This document shows positions 1 through 9,682 of a stretch of 64,000 bases of DNA, piece after piece. The notes under the pieces were generated by a model. That model was not told the DNA's origin. It did no database searches and was given only the letters and a program-made list of their open reading frames with translations. Position 1 is the stretch's first letter; every line of letters starts with the position of its first letter. The DNA is from Polynucleobacter sp. Adler-ghost (lineage in GTDB: Bacteria; Pseudomonadota; Gammaproteobacteria; Burkholderiales; Burkholderiaceae). The position numbers and the translations under genes were made by a program. The stretch spans positions 778,586 to 842,585 of the forward strand of contig NZ_CP061320.1 in the NCBI RefSeq assembly GCF_018688495.1, given 5' to 3'.

Positions 1-380
1 CCGAAGATCCATCCTTATCACGCATGACGATTGTCACGATTGGATCTGAGGATGTCATTGAGCAAATCACGAAACACTTAAATCGCTTAGTTGAGGTGGT
101 TAAGGTTTTTGATTTGACTGAAGGCCCTCATATCGAGCGTGAGCTCATGATGATCAAAGTGCGCGCAGTAGGTAAAGAGCGTGAAGAATTGAAACGTACA
201 ACGGATATTTTCCGTGGTCGCATCATCGATGTGACTGATAAGAGTTACACCATTGAATTAACTGGTGATGGCGCCAAATTGGATGCCTTCATTGATTCGA
301 TTGATCGTGCATCGATTCTGGAAACCGTGCGTTCAGGTGGTTCTGGTATTGGGCGCGGTGAACGCATTCTGAAGGTTTAA
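1..380 (+). CDS. ilvN: Acetolactate synthase small (regulatory) subunit, 3' part
   Basis: This is the regulatory subunit of acetolactate synthase, which with the large subunit makes acetolactate and acetohydroxybutyrate at the start of valine, leucine and isoleucine synthesis and carries valine feedback control. The reading frame is already open at the window edge and reads EDPSLSRMTIVTIG, the end of the N-terminal ACT domain, so roughly the first 35-40 codons lie outside the window. The ATG at 24 is internal, not the start. The remaining sequence is the C-terminal domain, ending in the typical RGERILKV. ilvC follows 50 bp downstream on the same strand, as expected for an ilv operon. The identification is firm; only the 5' end is missing. 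Confidence 0.95.
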   Translation, partial: EDPSLSRMTIVTIGSEDVIEQITKHLNRLVEVVKVFDLTEGPHIERELMMIKVRAVGKEREELKRTTDIFRGRIIDVTDKSYTIELTGDGAKLDAFIDSIDRASILETVRSGGSGIGRGERILKV

Positions 381-388
381 TTTTTTAA

Positions 389-1447
<1,059 letters not shown>

Positions 1448-1479
1448 TCAGCAGTAACTTAAAAAGGCTCAGAACAAAG

Positions 1480-2127
1480 ATGATGTATCCGCACCCCATT
1501 ATTGCGAAAGAAGGTTGGCCGTATTTGGCATTAGTGGGGGCTGTTACTTTGCTAGTCCACTATCTTGGTGGCATTGCATGGTCATGGCCTTTGTGGATCA
1601 TCTTCGTCTTTGTTCTGCAGTTCTTCCGCGATCCGCAGCGTATTGCTGCCTTAGGTCGTGATCTCGTGTTATCTCCTGCCGATGGCCGTATCGTCGTAGT
1701 TGAAAAAGCGAATGATCCTTATGCGGGTCGTGAAGCTTTGAAGATTAGTGTTTTTATGAACGTATTTAACGTTCACTCCAACCGTAGCGCAGTCAATGGT
1801 GCGGTAAAAGAGATTCAGTATTTCCCTGGCAAGTTTGTCAATGCCGATTTAGATAAAGCCTCTACCGAGAACGAGCGTAACGCTGTTGTGATCGATGCCA
1901 ACGGTCAAATCGTGACACTAGTTCAGGTTGCAGGTCTGATTGCTCGTCGCATTCTTTGTTATATCCACGTTGGCGATAGACTAAAAGCGGGTGAGCGTTA
2001 TGGCTTTATTCGCTTTGGTTCCCGTGTCGATGTATATTTACCATTAACGGCTGAGCCTTTAGTCAGCGTTGGCGATAAAGTTTTTGCTACGAACACTGCA
2101 TTAGCTCGCGTACCTGGCTTAGATTAA
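1480..2127 (+). CDS. psd: Phosphatidylserine decarboxylase proenzyme
   Basis: Phosphatidylserine decarboxylase converts phosphatidylserine to phosphatidylethanolamine at the inner membrane. At 215 residues it is the short form of the family, not the roughly 300-residue enterobacterial form. Two hydrophobic segments lie near the N-terminus (about residues 13-50). The self-cleavage Gly-Ser that yields the pyruvoyl group is visible in [13 protein letters not shown] near residue 180. Two ATG codons stand in tandem (1480 and 1483); the first is used here. pssA, the preceding step in the pathway, follows 27 bp downstream, which supports the assignment. Confidence 0.95.
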   Translation: MMYPHPIIAKEGWPYLALVGAVTLLVHYLGGIAWSWPLWIIFVFVLQFFRDPQRIAALGRDLVLSPADGRIVVVEKANDPYAGREALKISVFMNVFNVHSNRSAVNGAVKEIQYFPGKFVNADLDKASTENERNAVVIDANGQIVTLVQVAGLIARRILCYIHVGDRLKAGERYGFIRFGSRVDVYLPLTAEPLVSVGDKVFATNTALARVPGLD

Positions 2128-2154
2128 TTAAGCCGTTTTAACTAGGAACATTCT

Positions 2155-3018
2155 TTGCCTACATTTCGCCGTCGTGGCCGTATCGATCGTAGCCGCTTAG
2201 TCAACTCCCGCACTGATCGCACTCAAGATGAGTGGGCAGAGGACTTGGGTGATGGGATTGATTTTGAAGTGGAAGAGTTGCACGTAGACAAGCCACGTAA
2301 ACGTAGTAAAGGCATTTACTTACTTCCCAATGCATTTACTACCGCAGCCTTATTTTGCGGTTTCTTTGCCATTGTCAATGCGATGAACCACCAGTTTGAG
2401 ATGGCCGCTATTGCCATCTTTGCATCTTTAGTTTTGGATGGTATGGACGGTCGCGTTGCCCGCATGACGAATACCCAAAGTGCCTTCGGTGAACAGTACG
2501 ACTCCTTGGCTGATATGGTGTCTTTTGGTGTGGCGCCAGCCTTAGTTGCTTACGAATGGGCTTTAAAAGACTTGGGTAAGTGGGGTTGGTTAGCCGCCTT
2601 TACCTACTGTGCGGGAGCGGCTTTGCGTCTAGCGCGCTTTAACGTCAATACTGGTGTAGTGGACAAGAAATTCTTCCAAGGTTTGCCTAGTCCTGCCGCT
2701 GGCTCTTTAATGGCTGGTTTTATTTGGTTGGCTGATGACAATAAGATCCCGGTGCGCGACAGTGCCATCCCTTGGATTACTTTCTTTTTAGCTGTTTATG
2801 CTGGCTTGACCATGGTATCTAATGCCCGTTTTTACAGTGGTAAGGCTTTGGATGTGCGCTACCGCGTACCTTTTGGCGTCATGGTTCTGATGATTCTGAC
2901 CTTTGTTCTGATTTCGTCCAACCCGCCCTTAACCTTGTTCGGCCTCTTTGTGGTGTATTCCATCTCGGGATATGTCATTTGGGCTTGGGAGCACCTGAGC
3001 GGCCGTCGTTTTAGCTAA
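2155..3018 (+). CDS. pssA: CDP-diacylglycerol-serine O-phosphatidyltransferase
   Basis: This membrane enzyme condenses CDP-diacylglycerol with serine to form phosphatidylserine, the substrate of the upstream psd product. The CDP-alcohol phosphatidyltransferase signature DG-x2-AR-x8-G-x3-D-x3-D is fully present in the segment starting MDGRVARMTN, with the last Asp in SLADMVSFG. Several hydrophobic helices follow, and a charged cytoplasmic N-terminus of about 55 residues precedes the first one. The start is a TTG at 2155 with AGGA about 8 bases upstream; no upstream ATG in this frame fits better. The 287-residue length is usual for the proteobacterial subclass II enzyme. Confidence 0.94.
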   Translation: MPTFRRRGRIDRSRLVNSRTDRTQDEWAEDLGDGIDFEVEELHVDKPRKRSKGIYLLPNAFTTAALFCGFFAIVNAMNHQFEMAAIAIFASLVLDGMDGRVARMTNTQSAFGEQYDSLADMVSFGVAPALVAYEWALKDLGKWGWLAAFTYCAGAALRLARFNVNTGVVDKKFFQGLPSPAAGSLMAGFIWLADDNKIPVRDSAIPWITFFLAVYAGLTMVSNARFYSGKALDVRYRVPFGVMVLMILTFVLISSNPPLTLFGLFVVYSISGYVIWAWEHLSGRRFS

Positions 3019-3046
3019 TTTGGAATATTTAGGTTATATTTAATCC

Positions 3047-3121
3047 ATGTTGATGAATTTCTCACTTCCTATCTTGCTTCTACTAGCACTAAGCCTACAG
3101 CTTGGGGCAGGTAAGGCCTGA
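3047..3121 (+). CDS. leuL: Putative leucine leader peptide for leuA attenuation
   Basis: This 24-codon ORF has nine leucine codons: TTG at codon 2, CTT at 7, then TTG CTT CTA CTA at 10-13, and three more at 15, 17 and 19. Four of the nine are CTA. It starts with ATG (a second ATG is codon 3) and ends in TGA at 3119-3121. No good ribosome site is visible. A TATATT at 3035-3040 is a possible -10 element, which would place the transcript start at or near the ATG, perhaps leaderless. An intrinsic terminator follows 41 bp downstream, before leuA. Leucine-rich leaders controlling leu genes are established in enterobacteria; the assignment here rests on sequence layout. Confidence 0.8.
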   Translation: MLMNFSLPILLLLALSLQLGAGKA

Positions 3122-3192
3122 GTTAATGAGATTAAAGTAATTCATTAGCCACGACATACCAGCCCCAGCAAATTGCTGGGGTTTTTGTTTTT
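3102..3192 (+). promoter_or_regulatory. leuA transcription attenuator (alternative RNA structures)
   Basis: The terminator stem CCCCAGCA (3163-3170) pairs with TGCTGGGG (3174-3181) and is followed by TTTTTGTTTTT. The left arm can instead pair with the end of the leader ORF: TGGGGC at 3103-3108 is complementary to GCCCCA at 3162-3167, with two extra G-C pairs (3110-3111 with 3159-3160) beyond an A-A mismatch. A ribosome stalled on the leucine codons before codon 19 would leave this strand free and block the terminator. A ribosome that finishes the leader would cover it and allow termination. The pairing is seen; the mechanism is inferred. Confidence 0.72.
3163..3192 (+). terminator. Intrinsic terminator upstream of leuA
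   Basis: A perfect 8-bp stem (CCCCAGCA/TGCTGGGG) with an AAT loop is followed by TTTTTGTTTTT. It lies 69 bp before the leuA start and after the leucine-rich leader, so it is likely both the pssA operon terminator and the leuA attenuator. Confidence 0.88.
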
Positions 3193-3261
3193 AGGATTAG
3201 TCATTAGTAAACATGAATCAGCAGTCAGCATAATGAAGCAATATTGAACCGGAGAGTAGTG

Positions 3262-4809
3262 ATGAGCGACAAAGTAATCATTTTTGATACCACCTTACGT
3301 GATGGTGAACAATCACCTGGCGCCTCCATGACTAAGGACGAGAAGGTGCGCATTGCTCGTCAGCTGGAACGTCTTAAGGTTGATGTGATTGAAGCTGGTT
3401 TCGCGGCGAGCTCTGAAGGTGATTTTCAGGCAATCTCTGCAGTAGCAGCAGCTGTGAAGGATTCGATTGTCTGCTCACTCGCACGCGCTAACGATAAAGA
3501 TATTACTCGGGCTGCTGATGCATTGAAGGCTGCTAATGCAAAACGGATTCATGCATTTTTGGCAACTAGCCCATTACATATGGCAGTGAAGTTGCGCATG
3601 TCTCCAGAAGAGGTTTTGGAGCAGGCTAAACGTTCCATCCGTTTTGCAAGAAATTTGGCTGAGGATGTGGAGTTCTCAGCAGAGGACGGCTATCGCTCAG
3701 AAATGGATTTCTTATGCAGAGTCGTTGAAGGAGTGATTAACGAGGGTGCTACCACCATCAATATTCCGGATACCGTAGGCTACGCCACTCCAGAGTTATA
3801 TGGTGAATTCATCAATACCTTGCGCACCCGAGTGCCCAACTCGGATAAAGCGGTATGGTCGGTGCATTGTCACAATGACTTGGGTATGGCAGTTGCCAAC
3901 TCCTTGGCTGGCGTCAAAATTGGGGGTGCACGTCAAATTGAGTGCACCGTTAACGGCTTGGGTGAGCGTGCAGGCAATACAGCATTAGAAGAAATTGTCA
4001 TGGCCTTGCGTACGCGTAAGGATTATTTCGACATGGTGTGCGGTATCGATGCCACTCAAATTGTTCCTGCATCGAAGTTGGTCTCGCAAATTACTGGCTT
4101 CGTTGTTCAGCCGAACAAGGCAGTTGTTGGTGCCAATGCGTTTGCACACACTTCAGGAATTCATCAAGATGGCATCTTAAAGAATCGTGACACCTACGAG
4201 ATCATGCGTGCGGAAGATGTGGGTTGGTCTGCCAATAAGATCGTGCTCGGCAAGTTGTCTGGCCGCAATGCTTTCAAGCAGCGCTTACAAGAATTGGGTA
4301 TTGCAATTGAAGCCGAAGCGGATTTGAACGAGGCTTTTGTTCGCTTTAAGTCATTAGCCGATCAAAAATCAGAAATCTTTGATGAGGATATTATTGCCAT
4401 CATGTCGGATTCTGCTGCAGCTGAAGAAGGTGAATTTTATAAATTTATTTCCTTAAGTCAGCATTCTGAAACAGGTGAGCGACCAAAGTCTAAAGTGACT
4501 TTTCGGGTTGGCGACAAAGAGGCTAGCTCCGAGGCTGAGGGTAATGGTCCAGTAGATGCGAGTTTAAACGCTATTGAACAGATCGTGAAGAGCGGGGCAG
4601 AGCAATTGCTTTACTCTGTCAATGCCATCACCTCAGGTACTCAATCCCAGGGCGAGGTTACTGTCAGACTTGCAAAGGGTGGACGTATCGTGAATGGCGT
4701 TGGAACTGATCCGGACATCATTGCAGCTTCAGCCAAAGCCTACTTATCAGCGCTGAATAAATTGCATGATCCTAGTCAAGCTAAGCTCAATGCGCAGATG
4801 ACGCCTTAA
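3262..4809 (+). CDS. leuA: 2-isopropylmalate synthase
   Basis: LeuA condenses acetyl-CoA with 2-oxoisovalerate, the first committed step of leucine synthesis. The 515-residue product begins [20 protein letters not shown], the substrate and metal-binding start of the HMGL-like TIM barrel. It carries the metal-binding HCHNDLG motif in the barrel and ends with the leucine-sensing LeuA dimer domain (from about residue 390). The start chosen is the ATG at 3262 with GGAG at 3251-3254; an in-frame TTG at 3244 has no ribosome site. Expression is probably set by the leader peptide and attenuator upstream, adding to allosteric inhibition by leucine. Confidence 0.97.
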   Translation: MSDKVIIFDTTLRDGEQSPGASMTKDEKVRIARQLERLKVDVIEAGFAASSEGDFQAISAVAAAVKDSIVCSLARANDKDITRAADALKAANAKRIHAFLATSPLHMAVKLRMSPEEVLEQAKRSIRFARNLAEDVEFSAEDGYRSEMDFLCRVVEGVINEGATTINIPDTVGYATPELYGEFINTLRTRVPNSDKAVWSVHCHNDLGMAVANSLAGVKIGGARQIECTVNGLGERAGNTALEEIVMALRTRKDYFDMVCGIDATQIVPASKLVSQITGFVVQPNKAVVGANAFAHTSGIHQDGILKNRDTYEIMRAEDVGWSANKIVLGKLSGRNAFKQRLQELGIAIEAEADLNEAFVRFKSLADQKSEIFDEDIIAIMSDSAAAEEGEFYKFISLSQHSETGERPKSKVTFRVGDKEASSEAEGNGPVDASLNAIEQIVKSGAEQLLYSVNAITSGTQSQGEVTVRLAKGGRIVNGVGTDPDIIAASAKAYLSALNKLHDPSQAKLNAQMTP

Positions 4810-4849
4810 GAAATTCTCGGCGACATCGGCGGCTTTTGCATCGCGCCTC

Positions 4850-5443
4850 TTATTTATTAAGGTCTGTGCTCTTGTAGTACTTAGTGCCTTTGCCAGTAAT
4901 TTCTGCCGCAATGCCTGAGTCTGTGAGCTGGTACATCAATACCCCTGGCGCCACTGTAGTGGCATCTTGGTATGCGCCACCATTTGCCTCATACTTGGCT
5001 GCAGCAGTAACTTGACCGCCAAATGTCCATCCAGAATTGACGAAGTCATTTAGTGCGGCCTGTGTTTGAAAAACAAAAATATTTTGGAAGGACTTAATTC
5101 CAAGGCCCAAGCCAGCCTGAACCTCTGCCATATTCATATAGATCGGCTTAGCACCATCTTTTTGGATAACGACACCGCTACCTGTGCCTCCACCAGCAAT
5201 CAATATCTTCATGCCGAAGTTGCTGAAGGTCGCGTAGCCAACGGATTTCTCAATTAACTCTTTTGCCTTAGGTTGGGCTTGATACAGAGCCTTTAAGATC
5301 TCCTCTCTCTTATTGAGGATCTCTTGGCGTTGCTGGGCTACAGTTTTATCGGCAGCAAATGGATTGGAAAACTGTGCGTAGACCAGTGTGGGCAATAGGG
5401 CTAATAGACCACAGGCTAATGCTTGGACAAATTTAGTGCGCAT
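4850..5443 (-). CDS. SYLF-domain (YSC84-related) lipid-binding secreted protein
   Basis: The protein has about 197 residues. It starts with a Sec signal peptide (MRTKFVQALACGLLALLP, probable cleavage after VYA) and continues with a glutamine- and lysine-rich segment. The rest is a SYLF domain, recognised from SVGYATFSNFG, a glycine-rich GGGTGSGVV stretch and the GLGLGIKSFQNIFVFQ segment. SYLF domains bind phosphoinositides in eukaryotes; in bacteria the role is unknown, and the location here would be periplasm or outer membrane. The start at 5443 is preferred over an in-frame ATG 21 bases upstream because AAAGGA lies at good spacing. It is convergent with leuA and divergent from the patatin-like gene. 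Confidence 0.85.
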   Translation of the reverse strand: MRTKFVQALACGLLALLPTLVYAQFSNPFAADKTVAQQRQEILNKREEILKALYQAQPKAKELIEKSVGYATFSNFGMKILIAGGGTGSGVVIQKDGAKPIYMNMAEVQAGLGLGIKSFQNIFVFQTQAALNDFVNSGWTFGGQVTAAAKYEANGGAYQDATTVAPGVLMYQLTDSGIAAEITGKGTKYYKSTDLNK

Positions 5444-5528
5444 GGATTTTTTCCTTTGCTGCATTTTCGCAATGAATGAATTCCATCTTTATACTCCTAC
5501 AAGCCCTCTTGTCCAATAAGTACCCAAT

Positions 5529-6734
5529 ATGACTCTGTTCACTCGCTGCTTCTTTGTTCTCCTCATACTTTCATTGCTAGGCTGTAGCAGTTTGCAGCGC
5601 AAAGCAGCAGTGCCATCGCAGCAGATGGGTCAAGCACACATTGCGGGTCTGACTGGTGTGCGCTATATGGTGGCCAGTCAATCCAGCGTGGATCAGATGG
5701 CCGTGGATATTCAGGCGGGATTTAAGGTGAGGGATGAAAAAACCTTAAATACACCTGCGAATTATTTATCGCTCTCTGGTGGCGGTGATGATGGTGCATA
5801 TGGCGCTGGACTATTAATAGGGTGGGCGGAGCGCGGCGATCGCCCGCAATTTAATTTAGTCACTGGCATCAGTACTGGCGCATTAATTGCCCCATTTGCA
5901 TTTATGGGGAAAGAGTATGACCCAGTCTTACGTGATGTTTATACAAAATATGGCCCACAGGATATCTTCATTGAGCGTGGGTTGATCTCTGGCATTTTGA
6001 GCGATGGCCTATCTGATACGACCCCCTTATTTCAACTCATTTCAAAATACATTGATCAAGATTTTCTGAAGAAGGTGGCAAATGAGTACACCACCAAAAA
6101 CCGCTGGCTTTTGATTGGGACAACGAACCTAGATGCAGGCGTCCCCGTAGTTTGGAACATGGGCAAGATTGCCAGTATTGGCACTCCAGAGGCCTTAGAG
6201 CTTTTTAGAAAAGTCATGCTGGCATCCGCATCGATACCAGGGGCATTTTCACCAGTCATGTTCGATTTTGAGGTTTCTGGCCAAAGCTTTCAGGAGATGC
6301 ATGTGGACGGCGGTGCCATTACTCAGGTGTTCCTCTATCCCAGCGCCTTATCTCAGCGTGCTCAAGATTTGAAACTGAAGCTTCAGAAACAGCGAAATGC
6401 CTACATTATTCGCAATGCCCGTTTGGATCCTGAGTGGCGCGAGACCGAGCGGGGCACCCTGAGCATTATTCAGAGGGCAATTTCTAGCATGATTCAGACT
6501 CAGGGTATCGGGGATTTGTACCGCATTTATCACACCACTCAGCTTGATGGAGTCAGCTTCAACCTGGCTTTTATTGGGCCAGACTTCAAATTTCCGCACA
6601 AGACTGAGTTTGACACTGCCTATATGCAGGCTCTTTTTGATTACGGTTACAAACAAGGCCTTGGTGGCAAGGAGTGGCAAAAGTACCCACCAGGCTATAA
6701 GAGAGGATTTGATGGGGAATTGCCTAAAAAATAG
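5529..6734 (+). CDS. Patatin-like phospholipase lipoprotein
   Basis: This is a predicted lipid acyl hydrolase anchored as a lipoprotein: the N-terminus has a hydrophobic stretch ending in the lipobox LLGC near residue 19. The patatin fold is supported by the glycine-rich oxyanion loop SGGGDDGAYGAG (about residue 83), the nucleophile motif GISTG (about 117) and the catalytic Asp in HVDGGA (about 258). The Ser-Asp dyad is therefore intact. At 401 residues it is usual for bacterial patatin-like lipoproteins. The substrate is unknown. It diverges from the SYLF gene across an 85-bp gap, so the two may share a control region. Confidence 0.87.
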   Translation: MTLFTRCFFVLLILSLLGCSSLQRKAAVPSQQMGQAHIAGLTGVRYMVASQSSVDQMAVDIQAGFKVRDEKTLNTPANYLSLSGGGDDGAYGAGLLIGWAERGDRPQFNLVTGISTGALIAPFAFMGKEYDPVLRDVYTKYGPQDIFIERGLISGILSDGLSDTTPLFQLISKYIDQDFLKKVANEYTTKNRWLLIGTTNLDAGVPVVWNMGKIASIGTPEALELFRKVMLASASIPGAFSPVMFDFEVSGQSFQEMHVDGGAITQVFLYPSALSQRAQDLKLKLQKQRNAYIIRNARLDPEWRETERGTLSIIQRAISSMIQTQGIGDLYRIYHTTQLDGVSFNLAFIGPDFKFPHKTEFDTAYMQALFDYGYKQGLGGKEWQKYPPGYKRGFDGELPKK

Positions 6735-6819
6735 GCATTTATAGTGATTTTTATCATCTTTTTCATATAAATCAAGAGCTTGCCTTGATGTCTGCTGCAC
6801 AGCCCTGGTTTGAGTGCCT

Positions 6820-6831
6820 AGCTCTAGAGCT
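6820..6831. repeat. Perfect 12-bp palindrome upstream of rpsO
   Basis: The sequence AGCTCTAGAGCT is a perfect palindrome ending 22 bp before the probable rpsO -10 element, so it overlaps the -35 position. It could be an operator half-site pair or chance; nothing else supports a function. Confidence 0.35.
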
Positions 6832-6849
6832 GGGGATTTAAGGCTGATC

Positions 6850-6858
6850 TGCTACAAT
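6850..6858 (+). promoter_or_regulatory. Probable rpsO promoter (extended -10)
   Basis: TGCTACAAT is an extended -10 element (TG-N-TACAAT). No good -35 is seen at 17 bp. A start about 7 bases downstream would leave a roughly 95-base leader before rpsO, room for the S15 autoregulatory fold known in other bacteria. A small stem GCTTT/AAAGC (6865-6881) followed by TTTTTTGTTTT lies within that leader. Confidence 0.5.
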
Positions 6859-6960
6859 TCGAGGGCTTTGATTTGTAAAGCTTTTTTGTTTTATTTGATT
6901 AATAAATGCACGACACAAATTGGGTGAAAGCTCAGGTGTTCGCAAGTAAGGAGTATGAAA

Positions 6961-7230
6961 ATGGCAGTTGCTGATATTAAAACGGCGGAAATCGTCAAAG
7001 ATAACGCGCGCAGCGCAAACGATACGGGTAGCCCTGAAGTTCAAGTTTCATTGCTAACAGCCCGAATCAATGAATTAACCCCCCATTTCAAAGCTAACGC
7101 TAAAGATCATCACAGCCGTCGTGGTTTGTTGAAGATGGTTTCACGCCGTCGCCGCCTTTTGGATTACCTCAAAGGCAAGGATTTGGGTCGCTATCGCGCA
7201 TTGATCGAGAAATTAGGTCTCCGTAAGTAA
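6961..7230 (+). CDS. rpsO: 30S ribosomal protein S15 (uS15)
   Basis: S15 binds the central domain of 16S rRNA and bridges to the large subunit. The 89-residue product matches the family length exactly and has the signature segments [35 protein letters not shown] and the C-terminal EKLGLRK. The ATG at 6961 is chosen because AAGGAG sits at correct spacing; the ATG at 6955 is almost touching that ribosome site. pnp lies downstream, the same rpsO-pnp order as in enterobacteria, where both are controlled after transcription. Confidence 0.97.
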   Translation: MAVADIKTAEIVKDNARSANDTGSPEVQVSLLTARINELTPHFKANAKDHHSRRGLLKMVSRRRRLLDYLKGKDLGRYRALIEKLGLRK

Positions 7231-7247
7231 TTCTTATCGGTATTGCA

Positions 7248-7309
7248 ATGCCATCTATCTTAGGGTTGTTTCGTCACAGAATCAGTCTTAAGCAGATGGC
7301 ATGTTTTTT
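7248..7309 (+). terminator. Long-loop hairpin and T-tract after rpsO
   Basis: ATGCCATCT (7248-7256) pairs perfectly with AGATGGCAT (7294-7302) and is followed by GTTTTTT. The 37-base loop is long for a classical terminator, so it may be a partial terminator or an RNA processing structure between rpsO and pnp. Confidence 0.55.
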
Positions 7310-7478
7310 GAGCGCTTCAAGATTATTTGTGTAGGGGATCGTGTCATTCCAATGAGTTTCTGGGTTGAAGAACCTAGTGCCTCCCTGGAATGGCATCCCT
7401 TGTGATCTTCAAACGCTCCAGTGTTGTCGTGACACTGCTTTATCCCACGACAAGCGTGAAATCCATGTGGCTTTTACG
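7310..7478 (+). promoter_or_regulatory. Hairpin array in the pnp 5' leader
   Basis: Three structures follow the rpsO hairpin. (1) GAGCGCTTCAAGAT (7310-7323) pairs with ATCTTCAAACGCTC (7405-7418) with two mismatches; it encloses CATTCCA/TGGAATG (7345-7351 with 7386-7392) and TGGGTT/AACCTA (7361-7376). (2) TTGTCGTG (7424-7431) pairs with CACGACAA (7446-7453). (3) CGTGAAA (7455-7461) pairs with TTTTACG (7472-7478), just before the pnp ribosome site. In E. coli, RNase III cuts the pnp leader and PNPase then represses its own mRNA; these stems suggest a similar but unrelated-in-sequence device. The folds are read by eye. Confidence 0.6.
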
Positions 7479-7501
7479 TGAACAATTTGGAGAAGATCAG
7501 A

Positions 7502-9655
7502 ATGACTATGTTTAAAAAAGCAGTAAAGACGTTTCAATGGGGTAATCATCAGGTAACAATGGAAACAGGCGAGATTGCTCGTCAAGCTGGTGGTGCTGTC
7601 ATCGTTAACGTAGATGACACAGTAGTAATGGGTACAGTAGTTGCCTCTAAATCAGCCAAGCCTGGCCAGTCTTTTTTCCCGTTGACTGTTGACTACTTAG
7701 AAAAAACTTACGCAGCAGGAAAAATTCCCGGTGGTTTCTTCCGTCGTGAAGGTCGTCCATCAGAAGGCGAGACATTGATCTCCCGTTTGATCGATCGCCC
7801 ATTGCGCCCATTGTTTCCAGAAGGTTTCTTGAACGAAGTTCAGGTAGTAGTTCATGTGTTATCGATCAACCCCGACGTTCCTGCAGATATTCCTGCATTG
7901 ATCGCTGCATCTGCAGCTTTGGCTGTTTCAGGCATTCCATTTGCTGGTCCAGTTGGCGCGGCACGTGTTGGTTACGCTAATGGTCAATACCTCTTGAACC
8001 CAACTCGTACAGAGCAAGCTACTAGCGAAATGGATTTAATTGTTGCTGGTACACAAGCTGCGGTGTTGATGGTTGAGTCAGAAGCCAATCAGTTGTCAGA
8101 AGAAGTGATGTTGGGCGCCGTTGTTTACGGTCATGATCAAATGCAAACCGCGATCAACGCAATTAACGATTTAGTGCGCGAAGCTGGCAAGCCAGAGTGG
8201 GATTGGACTGCTGCACCTAAAGATGAGCCATTTATCGCTAAAGTCACAGCCTTAGCTGAGGCACCATTGCGTGAGGCTTATCAGATTCGTCAAAAAGGTG
8301 CTCGTTCAGACAAGCTCAAAGAGATCTCCAAAACAGTTCTAGCTAAGCTAGCTGAAGAGGGTGATGTTGATGCTGTTGCTGTTAGCGATATCATGTTTGA
8401 AATCGAAGCGAAGATTGTTCGTAGCCAAATTTTGAATGGTGAACCTCGTATTGATGGTCGTGACACACGCACTGTGCGTCCGATTGAAATTCGTAACGGG
8501 GTATTGCCACGCACACACGGTTCAGCATTGTTTACTCGTGGTGAAACACAAGCCCTCGTAGTAGCTACTTTAGGTACTGCACGCGATGAGCAGATCATTG
8601 ATGCGCTCGAAGGTGAGTACCGTGATCGCTTTATGTTCCACTACAACATGCCTCCGTTTGCTACTGGCGAAACAGGTCGTGTAGGTAGCCCAAAGCGTCG
8701 TGAAATTGGTCACGGTCGTTTGGCTAAACGTGCATTGATTCCCGTATTGCCAAGTGCAGAAGATTTTGCCTATAGCATTCGTGTGGTTTCAGAAATTACT
8801 GAGTCCAATGGCTCTTCATCCATGGCTTCCGTTTGCGGTGGCTGTTTAGCAATGATGGATGCTGGCGTTCCTGTTAAGGCCCACGTTGCTGGTGTTGCAA
8901 TGGGATTGATTTTGGATGGCAACCGTTTTGCTGTGTTGACAGACATCTTGGGTGATGAAGATCACTTGGGCGATATGGACTTTAAAGTAGCAGGTACTGC
9001 TAACGGTATTACTGCTCTGCAAATGGATATTAAAGTTCAAGGTATTACTAAAGAAATTATGCAAGTTGCATTAGCTCAAGCGAAAGAAGGTCGTTTGCAT
9101 ATTTTGAGCAAGATGCAAGAAGCGATGGGTTCAGTTCGCACTGAATTGTCTGCACATGCTCCACGTATGGTTTCTTTCAAGATTCATCCAGATAAGATTC
9201 GTGAAGTGATCGGCAAGGGCGGCGCAACAATTCAAGCCTTGACTAAAGAAACTGGTTGCAGCATCGATATCAAAGATGACGGTACTGTAACTATTGCCTC
9301 TACTTCTGCTGAAGGCATGGCTGAAGCAAAAGCTCGTATTGAAGGCATTACTGCTGAAGCTGAAGTAGGTAAGATCTACGAAGGCCCAGTAGTGAAGTTG
9401 CTTGAGTTCGGTGCTTTAGTAAACATTCTTCCAGGTAAAGATGGTCTCTTGCACATCTCTGAAATCTCTAATGAGCGCGTAAAAGAAGTTAAAGACTATT
9501 TAGCAGAAGGCCAAGTTGTTCGCGTGAAGTTGTTGGCTGCTGATGAGCGTGGTCGTTTACGTTTATCTCTCAAAGCTGCAATGGCGGATGAGGGTGGCAC
9601 GATTGCTCCTTTGGCTGGTGCTGAAGCTGCTCCCGTATCTGGCGAAAACGCTTAA
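7502..9655 (+). CDS. pnp: Polyribonucleotide nucleotidyltransferase (PNPase)
   Basis: PNPase degrades RNA 3' to 5' by phosphorolysis and is a core part of RNA turnover. The 717-residue product has two RNase PH domains separated by an all-alpha linker. A KH domain follows, with the motif [16 protein letters not shown] near residue 570, then an S1 domain ([19 protein letters not shown]) and a short acidic-alanine tail. The start MTMFKKAV at 7502 has GGAGAA at 7491-7496 and matches burkholderial homologues; an in-frame GTG at 7478 is less likely. The leader is rich in hairpins and probably autoregulated. Confidence 0.97.
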   Translation: MTMFKKAVKTFQWGNHQVTMETGEIARQAGGAVIVNVDDTVVMGTVVASKSAKPGQSFFPLTVDYLEKTYAAGKIPGGFFRREGRPSEGETLISRLIDRPLRPLFPEGFLNEVQVVVHVLSINPDVPADIPALIAASAALAVSGIPFAGPVGAARVGYANGQYLLNPTRTEQATSEMDLIVAGTQAAVLMVESEANQLSEEVMLGAVVYGHDQMQTAINAINDLVREAGKPEWDWTAAPKDEPFIAKVTALAEAPLREAYQIRQKGARSDKLKEISKTVLAKLAEEGDVDAVAVSDIMFEIEAKIVRSQILNGEPRIDGRDTRTVRPIEIRNGVLPRTHGSALFTRGETQALVVATLGTARDEQIIDALEGEYRDRFMFHYNMPPFATGETGRVGSPKRREIGHGRLAKRALIPVLPSAEDFAYSIRVVSEITESNGSSSMASVCGGCLAMMDAGVPVKAHVAGVAMGLILDGNRFAVLTDILGDEDHLGDMDFKVAGTANGITALQMDIKVQGITKEIMQVALAQAKEGRLHILSKMQEAMGSVRTELSAHAPRMVSFKIHPDKIREVIGKGGATIQALTKETGCSIDIKDDGTVTIASTSAEGMAEAKARIEGITAEAEVGKIYEGPVVKLLEFGALVNILPGKDGLLHISEISNERVKEVKDYLAEGQVVRVKLLAADERGRLRLSLKAAMADEGGTIAPLAGAEAAPVSGENA

Positions 9656-9682
9656 GTAGTTTAGTTAGCAAGCGGAACTCAT

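Noticed and set aside
6348..6800. 150-codon minus-strand open frame over the 3' end of the patatin gene
   Set aside because: Overlaps an intact catalytic gene with all motifs; no recognisable domain.
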